DNA of 64,000 nucleotides from Lewinella sp041392765 (GTDB taxonomy: Bacteria; Bacteroidota; Bacteroidia; Chitinophagales; Saprospiraceae), in contig JAWKLL010000016.1 of assembly GCA_041392765.1 (NCBI GenBank), positions 1 to 64,000 of the forward strand, given 5' to 3'. Numbering within the stretch: position 1 is the stretch's first letter; the number at the start of each line of letters is the position of its first letter. The notes under the pieces are model-generated. The model did not search any database, was not told where the DNA came from, and saw only the letters and a program-made list of their open reading frames with translations. Both the position numbers and the translations under genes were made by a program. Below are positions 54,792 to 64,000 of the stretch, one piece after another.

Positions 54792-57700
54792 GACGATCAC
54801 ATGAATAAGATTTTCCAGCTAGCCAAGTCGGCGCTTACCGTTCTTTCTTTAACGATTTTTTTGATGGGTAGTTTGCATGCTACTATCATCACCGATCCCC
54901 TTAATGGCACCACCCAAGTGCATGTGGCCTACAGTCAGGCAAATACGGGAGTGACCTTGACATTTACGAGCGATGGCGATGGTACATTCACGCTCTCTAT
55001 GCCTGCGGGCGTTACCTATGTGCCTAGTTCATTTACCTTTACTTCACCTTCTGGGGCGACAGTGGCTGAATCGGATATCAGCAATTTGTCTGCTCCTGTG
55101 TTTGCTGTAACGGGAGGGACGGTAGCGGGTAGTGTTACCATGAATTACCAGATTGAAGCCAATTGCGCTATACAGGGAAGTGCATCTATCGGCGTATCAG
55201 TCACCATAAGCCAGACACAGATACTGGCAGTATTTCGATTACTATATTGAGTGCCGCCCTCACCATCGATGCACATGATGCGGCGGTGGATTACGTGCGA
55301 GGTGGAAGCGGGTCTTCTACAACGCTGTTGATTAATGGCGGTAACGGCTCATTAGATAGTCTTATCTATTTTTTCAAGCAGAACAGAGACTTGGTCACAG
55401 ACAGTATTAAGTCCAACGGTGCGTTGGCCAACTTTCTGTATGCAGTAGGTGATACCTTATTCTATCAACTGACTTCTGCACATTTTCCATAAGGCACATT
55501 GGATAATGGCGAGAGTATCATCATCACGCGCTATTTTCATGTGCCTGTATGCTATAATGGAAAAAGTACTGGCTTTCCGAATTTTCAATCCACCTATTTG
55601 GCCAATTTTGGTAGGGGGGCTAGTCGTTGCCAAAACCCGACTCCGGGTGACTTTGGCCAGTATAATTACGATAATTCCAATGTGGGTGATCCAAGGGCAA
55701 CCTTAGCGCAAGTCTCTGTGATTCGGCAAGCAACTCCATGTCAAACAGCACTCGTACGATACAGGCACACAGCAGGACATGTTGGAAATATCGCTTACGG
55801 CCAATCTTTTAATATTAGGGATCTTATTGAGCCATATGGTTTGGGTTGGCCTGTTGGTGGGTATCGAGTTGCATCAATCACCTTGGTATCAAACAACGCC
55901 CCCTTAGCTTACAGTCCTAATGGAGGGCCCGGCACCGTAACTATTGATTTGCGATCCGATCCTTCCCTATTAAATACAGACCCAGGTGGGGCGGGGGTTG
56001 GATTAGAAGACCTCGACGGGGATGGCTATTACGATGATATGGATTCAGGACAAACTTTTGATTTCATTGTGGAATGGGAGTATCAAGCTCCTGTTCCATG
56101 CGCTCAAAACCCGAATGAACACAACCTTCGACTTAGAGGATATGTAGATAATTTATGTGGCGAAACAATGACTGCCGGCACATTCAACATCGTTTCCGGC
56201 AGAATGCACGCTACGGGACTTTTATTATTTACGGCAAGCCCTACTGAATTAAGCCTTGGTCAAATTGGAACGATGCAGGCTCAAGTCAGCAGAACCAGTC
56301 CCAACCTGACGTATCTTAGCTGCCCGACCAATGAGTGGCAGATTCGCTTTCCTTTGGCGCCTGGGATGAATGTGGATGCCATCAGAGCGGGGGCAACCAA
56401 CCTTGCTTTTACCATTGAATCGGATACCGTAGTGGCTGTCTTTTCCAATAGTACACCAAATCCTTTCTTATGTGATATTGACTTCACGGTGACACCGGGT
56501 GTCACACCAAGCGGCACTTCACCTGTCATGATTTTGGCCTACACCTGTAATAATAGCTGTGCAAATTCAAGACAAGATGCAAGTTGTTTGGTGGGCCCAC
56601 CTATTTTGGTTCCTTCACCAGGGCCTTGTACTGATGGAGGCGGCATCACGAACAACTCCAAAATTGAACGCATCACTACAGGATATACAGACTATACCGG
56701 TACTACGCGAGTAGATTTATCCAGTCTCACGGCTATCTCTAAAAAGCGCGGATTGCCTTGCGATTCTGTCTTGGTCACTTCTACGAGTGGCGTACAAGCA
56801 GGTCTTGTCATTACGGGCGGTGAGCCGCTTTACTATGAAGTAAGTTATGCACTACATGGGGGTAGCAATCGCCTATATGATTGGCTAGGAGGAACCTTTA
56901 CCTACCAGGGAACTACTGCCAGCTTGCCGGCTCCTGCGTACGAAGCGGATTTCAACGGGAATCACGTTGCTACTTACTACCTTGGCAACTTCCCTACAGG
57001 TGCGGTGGTTGACATCGCCCTATATGGTTTAGTTCAGAACGCAGTCTCCTTGACGGGCACTTTGGAAGGTGTGTCAAATTTCGGAAACTACTTCTTTAAC
57101 TTGGACGATGGATTTAGCAACCCTTCCCCCGACGGTGGTGATACCCGATATTCCTGTAATGGTCAGGCACTTGAGTTTTATGTTAGGAATCCAAAAGGTA
57201 ATTTTGACAATGTCGTCTATTCAGCTGGCGGATCATGCAATGCATGGACATACGTGGGCCGCTATTGGTATCTTCGGGGCACCAATGGTTCTGGGCCGCA
57301 GATTGATTACTTCCCTGGTGAGGTTCGCCCTATTGATAAGTTGGACTCAATCGTAGTGATATTAAGCAGTCCGTACACCTATGTACCTGGTTTTGACCAA
57401 ATTCGCGTGGGTGGCAACCCCAATGATGGGGGCTTCCCTGCTGGCCAATTTATTACCCAAAACATACCACCAGCCACCGTTCAAGGCAACAGGCTCGTTT
57501 GGTATAATACAGGCGATTGGTATATACCGGATGATGCTTTGAATGGTGGGTATCGAATATTCTTTGGCATAGCGTCAGACTGTAATGTGCCGGTAGCTCC
57601 TGTGGGTCTAGTGCTGGAATCGGTATTGGCAGCATACGATACTATGGCCATACCAACGTAAATTCATTGGATCCAAGTTGCCCAACGTATTTGACAGAGC

Positions 57701-60700
57701 CCAAAATGGATATAATACCTTTAACTCCCGTCCTGTGTTATCTATCACCAATTTATCTGGTACGCAAAATGCCGATCAGCGGGTCGAATGTTTTAATCTC
57801 AACCTTAGAAACACCTGTGTTGCCGCTCCCTTCTCTTATCTTTATTTTGCTGGCGGCGGCCCAACTGGTGAATTTAATATTGTGAGTGTAAGAAATACGG
57901 TGACCAATGCCACCTATCCCGTGCTACAGGCCGCAGGCGGGCAATGGGTTCAATTGGGTACCGTTACTGGAGAAAACTTTCTTGAAATTTGTACAGAGTA
58001 CTCCAATTGTACCAATCCAGATATTCCTTATCGAATGAGTTGGGGTTGTACCAGCTATCCAACAGACCCAGCTTCCAGTGGTTGTTCCACAATCAGTGGT
58101 ATATTTGATATGGTGCCTGCGCCATCAGGTTTGCAGGCGGCGTTTGTATCACAGCCGGTGAGCCCGGTGTCCTTGTGCGAGCCTTTGGTTTATGAGTTCA
58201 ATATGCTAAGTACACTGGCCGCAGACCTGATTGATCCACGGGTTGATGTAGATATCCCTTCAGGTATGACTTTGACGCAAGTCGAAATAGAATACCCCAT
58301 CAATAGTGGCAACTTCGAGACGGTTACGCCTTCAGGAACAACCGGAACGGTTACCATCCCTTATGGATTGCATTCTATGGTCTTAGATAGCTTGCCAGGG
58401 GTGAATTTTCAAATCGCGCCTGACTCCCGTACCGCCAAAATGAGGCTGACCTTTGGCACCGACTGTGGCTTCACCTCAGGAGACAGGATTTCTATGTTAG
58501 CCAAAGGGGAGCAGCCCTGCGGAGAGCCGGCTATTGGCAGTAATACGCTTGTTTATTCTGACCCTATCACCATAGCAGGTGTTTCGCAAGAATATCTGGC
58601 AGTAGTCAACAATTTAAATATAGGTCTAGATACGATTATTACATGCGAGAATAGAACGGTTTCTCTTGATTTAGTGATAATCAATGCATCTAACACAAGC
58701 TCATTCACGCTTGACCCCACAAAAGACAGTATTCGTGTTGACCTCCCACAGGGTATTCAATATGTGCCGGGCAGTTACAACTGTACCAGTGCTAATTGCT
58801 TCTTACCCCCTATTGTGAACGGCAGCACCCTAGACCTGTCTTTAGCCGTTCCAGGCGGAATCACCATACCACCATCTGGTAGTATCACCGTCAGTTTTTC
58901 CATTGATATCAATGCACTCACGGATGGTGGTTGTGACTTGCCGGGAGAACTGGGCTTCTTCATGATACGCTCTTTTGCAGGGATTTCATGCTCTTCGATA
59001 CCCGGCGGTGTCTGTCCAAATCCAGTACAGTTCATCACAGGGAGAGCCTCGCGCATTATCTCTCCCAAAAAGGCTAATGTAAGTACCATTGATGCCAGTA
59101 TCTGCCGCACATCTACCGATAACTACAGCTATAACGGTACATTCACCATTGCAGATGGTGAAATTCCTGCCGCACAAAGTGTTCAGGTAGAGGTATTCTG
59201 CCTGTCAGGTGGTATGCCTGTGGGAACACCCGTAGCTACCCAAGTAGTGAACGGCCTTCTCTCAACGCGGGCAATGGCATATCCCGTATTCAGGTACTTT
59301 CACCACCACATGCTCGGGTGAGGAATTTCAGGTTCGATTATCACCAGTCACCGATGGAGGTACAGACCAGTGCGTTTGCGGTACAATTTCAACCAATGTA
59401 GGGCTTATCAATCCCACCTAGCCTCACAGCGGGCAGTACCTGCGCTGGTTCGCTGAATGTGGATGTTCCTTTGAGTAATATTACCAATGGTGGTAATCAA
59501 TACACCGTTGATTTCGATGACCCGAGCATTCCAGACATTACAACGGCAACTAATATTCCCGTAAATGGCGTAGTAATGTTGCCCATTCCCAACACCTTAG
59601 CCACGGCTACCTATACAGGTTCGATCACTTACCTGAATAGCACAACAGGTTGTTCAGAAACCAGCCCTATGAGTTTTGTAGTCAATGCATTGCCAACGAT
59701 AAACCCACCCACAACTAGCGTTTGTATAGGTCAAACGACTTCCGTTACCGGATTGCACGGCTGCAGCAATAAATCCATACACCTCTAGCAACACGGCTGT
59801 CGCTACTGTTTCTAGTACGGGAGTAATTACAGGGATTAGTGCTGGAACGGCCACATTACCTACACAAACGATATTGGTTGTAGCAACACGGCCGCCATTA
59901 CCGTCAATCCATTGCCTACGCTTAGCGGTGGCACCGTCTGTGTCAATGATATGATTACGCTGACAGGCAGTGGTACACCAGCTGCTACCGACCATATATG
60001 TCCTCTAATCCGGCCATTGCAACAGTAACAAGCGGCGGAATCGTAACAGGTATTGGTGCAGGAACTGCTACTATTACCTATACAGATGTGAATGGGTGTG
60101 AAACGACAGCAACCGTCACTGTTATTCCATTACCTACCATGTCGGGAGGTACGGTTTGTGTAGGAAGCACCATCACACTACTAGGATCGGGTATTCCAGC
60201 CAATTCCAACATTTACGTATCCTCCAATCCAGCGGTGGCTACCGTTACCAATGGTGGTATTGTTACCGGTGTAAGTGCAGGAACTGCCAATATTACCTAC
60301 ACCAACAACAACGGCTGTCAGGTGACAGCGACAGTAACCGTCAGCGAAATTAGTGCTGTCAGCTTTACGAATCAAAGTGCCTGCGATGACAATGCAACCC
60401 CATCAGATGGCAGTGACGATTGGTTTTACCGCAGATATAACAGTGACCTTGCCAATCCTCCAGCAGGCGGCACACTTGACTTAACGGGAGATGTGTTGGT
60501 AGGCGGCGGAGTAACGAGTGTCCTTGTCGCAACGGCAGGCACTTACCAATGTACACTTTTACAGGTGTAAGGCTCAGGGCTGATAATATGGCTACAAGCG
60601 TAACGGCTTCATTTAGTGATTTGGCTTGTATGACCTTTACGAATACTGCTTTCCCAACTGTAAATTCCTGCATCACCCTCCCTCTCCTACACACAAAGCT

Positions 60701-63700
60701 GTACCTGCTTCGATGTAGCGTATGACTTATCCAACTTAGATCTATTGGAATTTACTGACAGCATTAAGGTGACCTCTAACCCGGGTGAAATATGGCGTTT
60801 CGTGAGCCATACCGGACTGGAAGTACCAGACACCTTGGTCAATATTCCGCTACCACAGGATACCATGCTGACCGAATTTATGCCGGGTATGTATGGCATT
60901 CGGTTCTCTCATACCAGCGGTATAGGTTATACGGGCAGCATCACCAATGGAAATGTCACGTTACCGCTATCTAACCTGTGTACCAACCCCGAACTATTTG
61001 TACCCAACCTTAGCCAATGCAACGATGTGTCCTGATGATGCTCCGTTTGATTTGACGGGTGGATATGCTACACTAAATGGAGTAGATGCACCTTACACCT
61101 TTACCATGATATCGTTCGTACGCCGGGTGATACCTCTTTAATGTGACAGCCATTGACCCATCCTTGATACCAGACGGTACTACGGTGGAAGTTCGCGGTC
61201 GTTACGTTCCATCAGACCCTGGTCTATGCCCACATACTTTTGTGTATCCGTTAACAGTAACCAGTGCAGCATGTGTCTGCCATGTAGTGATTAATGCAGC
61301 TACGTCGTGGCTTGTAACCCCTTGGCAGGCTCTTACCTACGACCTGATGGTGAGTGTTTCCTGGGAGTATGCACCCGCTGGTGAAGCAATTGAAGTCACT
61401 ACTTCGGCAGGTAATACAACCAGTTTTACGCCTTCAACGCTTTCTGGCAATCAAACTGTCAATTTTACGGGTATTGCAGCTGACGGTGCAAATAATATTA
61501 ACGTGGATGCCGGCTTCGTGACTACTACAGGCTGGTGCTTCTACGGTCACCTATAATGCGCCGGTGAGTTGCAGTATAGGCCATGTACTGGAGCTTCAGG
61601 CACTATAGGCGGTACGGTATTTGAAGATTCCGACAGCGATGGCGCTGATAATGGCGAACCAGTGAATAGAAGGTGTTTCTGTTGAAGTATATGATTGCGA
61701 CGGCAATTTAGTAGCTACGTCTGTAACTGATGCTAATGGGGAATGGAATGCTACGGGTTTAACAGATGGAGAACAATACCGAGTAGAATTTTCTGCTACC
61801 GCTATTAGTGGGCTTCAACCTTCTTATACAGGAACCGATAATGGTTCTAACGTGCAATTCGTCTTAGGTGGCAATAACTGTGAGATCGACTATGGATTAC
61901 TTGACCCCGATACTTACTGCGAGCCAGATCCCTTCATCGCCGCTACTTGTTTTACCAGAACAATGGTACGATTGACCCGACAATCATTATGCAAATGGCT
62001 GGCCAAGAGGTGCCATTCATTCCTAAAAGTTTATCCGATGCCAATCTAAACTGGAGTACCCCAACAGGGACTCCCAATGTCGGAAACCCGACTGCCTTAC
62101 AGGCTGCTTCAGCTGTGGCTATGTATCCTATAGTCGCTACCGAGGTTGCCAATAATTCAGAGATGGGTACCACTTTGGGCGTAGCCTACGACAGAATACA
62201 TAATCAGCTTTTCAACAGCAGCTATTTCCGGGCATTCAGTCCTTACCAAACCAACTCGAGTGCTAATGGCGTTGCAGAAGCTGTAATTTATAGCACCACT
62301 ATTGATGGAGGCACCCCGAACTCCCGCTATTTGGCTGGATTTAGAAACATTGTTTGGAGATGATTTCGCAGGCAGTTATACACCCGACCCTGTCTTCACA
62401 GATGTTTATGGACGCACAGGCAGTGATCCTCAAAAAATAGGTTTCACAGGATTGTGATTATGAAGATCAGTGCTGATAATTCAGAACTGTATGTAGTGAA
62501 TCTTCATACACGGAGGTTTTGGTTATTCCTATCAATCCCGATGGTACACCTCCATCTAACAGTGCTGACATCAAGCGATTCCCACTGCCGATTGCCTGTC
62601 CGGGAGAACGCTCAGCAAGCGGATTTACGCCACTCCTTTATACTTCGCTTTAGGGTTGGGCATACACCCTGAATCTGGAAAGGTCTATGCCACTACTACC
62701 TGTAATGGATTCTGCTGCAACGGATCTTCTTGGGTATGTGTATTCTTTGATCCTGCTGATAATACACCTTCTTCGTCCGATTTTGCTCTTGAGCTTACCA
62801 TTCCATTGAATGTCAGCTACCCTGCTACAAACCCGAATGTTTCCTACTGGTACGACCAAATCGTACACCCTTGGGATCAGTTACAGGCCAATCGTAATAA
62901 CCCTACTGGCTATTGCAGCTCTGGTGTATGCGGCACGATGACTACCCGTCAACATACTCAACCATGGCTGGGAGAAATAGCCCCTTAGCCCCACAGCTAC
63001 GTGGATACGACATGAATCTGGCCACCAGAAACCGCTACCACGATGCCATCACAGGTGCCTTCTTTGTTGCAGGCGGGGTTCTTATAAAAGCTTGCGGCGA
63101 TGAGTCTAGTTGGAGCCTTGAAAACACGCCAAATCCGACAGTAAGCCCCACCACCACTACATGTGGGGGGAGAGACTTCCACTGTTAACTGGTCTGCCCA
63201 AATTTCTCCTTTCAATACCGCAGGCGATAACGCAACCTACCGCTTTTTCAAATATGTTGGTAGAGAAGGCGCCATGAGTTCCGGAACGTTGACGTATGTA
63301 CCCAGTACAGGAAAACTGATGATGCCTTCGATGGATAATGTATTCAATAATGGTACATCTGGTTATGCCTACTTAGATCCTCTTACCGGAAATCGTACAG
63401 GTGACACCCGTCTATTCGGAGATTTCACCGCTAATGGTTTCAGTAATGTTAACTTCCTGAAAGCCAATAACTGGGGTGGTGCAGAAGTAATCTGTTCATT
63501 ACCGCCCATTCAAATAGGCAACTACGTCTGGATCGACTCCGATCTGGACGGCGTCCAAGACCCTTGTGAAGATGTAGTACCCGATGGCTTACCTGTTTCG
63601 CTTTACAACAACGACACAGGTATGTGGGAGGATGTTACCACTACGCTCAACGGCACTTACTACTTCAACGACGTTGACCCCAACACCAACTACTCCATCG

Positions 63701-64000
63701 TATTTGGTTACGACCATACCAATGGAATAGGAAGCTGGAATCCGACAACGATGGAGTTTACTATAAACAGTGCGGCTTATGAGCTAACAACACCTAACGC
63801 AACAACCTCTACCAATGGCCCGGATGCCAATGACTTAAACGACTCGGATGCAACTATCGGAAATGTGGCGAGCGTTCTGACTGGCTATCCCGTCATCGCT
63901 TATACCACTGGAACAGAAACCAACCATACTTTAGATTTGGGGCTAGCTCCCCCCTGTGTGCCGCCTACTGCTAACGCAGGTGGCGACCAAACCGTTTGTG
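54792..64000 (+). pseudogene. giant secreted repeat protein (SdrD/BIG_2 type), many frameshifts, continues beyond window
   Basis: Starts at ATG 54792 with signal ALTVLSLTIFLMGSLHA. About 3,000 codons follow in fragments that shift frame repeatedly (near 55200, 57660, 59300, 59750, 60000, 60560, 61030, 61140, 61550, 61950, 62350, 62980, 63165), plus an in-frame TAA at 55490-55492. Each fragment continues the same kind of sequence. DUF11-like beta domains come first. Then come at least three BIG_2 Ig-like repeats (SSNPAIATVTSGGIVTGIGA, SSNPAVATVTNGGIVTGVSA), SdrD B-like modules (GGTVFEDSDSDGADNGEPV, GNYVWIDSDLDGVQDPCED), and a PKD/Ig-type opening TANAGGDQTVC at the edge. It was probably exported by the type IX system as a surface adhesin. 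Confidence 0.7.

Noticed and set aside
18831..55492. TAA codons read as sense (stop-codon recoding) because TAA interrupts three genes (18831, 33487, 55490)
   Set aside because: Most genes here end in TAA at the expected place and UAA recoding is not known in Bacteroidota. The interrupted genes, or others near them, also carry indels.
1..64000. tRNA, rRNA, insertion sequences, integrase or prophage genes
   Set aside because: I looked for cloverleaf-like and transposase-like signals on both strands and found none convincing.

Overview
The window comes from a Bacteroidota chromosome, most likely the Saprospiria/Lewinella-type lineage (inference). Supporting signs are TonB receptors with carboxypeptidase-regulatory plugs, a DUF4249 partner lipoprotein, ECF sigma factors, LytTR and propeller-sensor signalling, FG-GAP/UnbV lipoproteins, a vanadium haloperoxidase-type PAP2 protein, and a giant SdrD/BIG_2 secreted protein. 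No rRNA, tRNA, insertion sequence or CRISPR array was seen.

Bases 1-14431, all on the minus strand, form the most interesting locus. Transcription runs from right to left: a ketoacyl-ACP reductase, a canonical ketosynthase and an acyl carrier protein, then eight copies of a 38-39 residue peptide gene sharing the block LEDRFEMTTIAADADRC. Next come an M50 metalloprotease with a PqqD-like N-terminus, a secreted carboxypeptidase-regulatory protein, and an unusual fusion of winged-helix/RRE-like, arginase-type ureohydrolase and LpxL-like acyltransferase domains. After that come a phosphopantetheinyl transferase, a FabZ-like dehydratase, a second ketosynthase that lacks both catalytic histidines, a terminator, an alpha/beta hydrolase and an ABC-2 exporter. 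I read this as a ribosomal peptide (RiPP) pathway. A dedicated fatty-acyl/polyene synthase would supply an acyl chain, the arginase domain would turn the invariant core Arg into Orn, and the acyltransferase domain would lipidate it. The protease and the ABC exporter would then mature and export the product. This is inference, but the gene content is coherent.

Bases 14493-22300 (minus) hold a TPR-like secreted protein, a TonB-dependent receptor, a TlpA-type thioredoxin protein split by an in-frame TAA, two lipoproteins, a membrane protein and small unknowns. Bases 22807-25887 (plus) hold two tandem paralogous helical-repeat genes. Bases 26009-33220 hold a small exported peptide, an STN-TonB receptor with a DUF4249 lipoprotein, a convergent ECF sigma/membrane-barrel pair, and a disrupted outer-membrane protein. 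Bases 33351-34612 are a heavily broken waaA.

Bases 34791-45125 (plus) form an operon of three giant FG-GAP/UnbV lipoproteins and one small lipoprotein. They are followed by a GC-rich structured intergenic element, a haloperoxidase-like lipoprotein, and a GC-rich, probably acquired, photolyase-related gene that lacks the usual Fe-S cysteines. Bases 50508-54559 encode a LytTR regulator and a propeller histidine kinase. From 54792 to the window edge runs a giant secreted protein.

Many genes carry single-base frameshifts, several of them at 5-6 base homopolymers. Either the assembly has indel errors or there is widespread decay. Coding character continues on both sides of each break, so I annotate whole genes across the breaks and say where each one lies.
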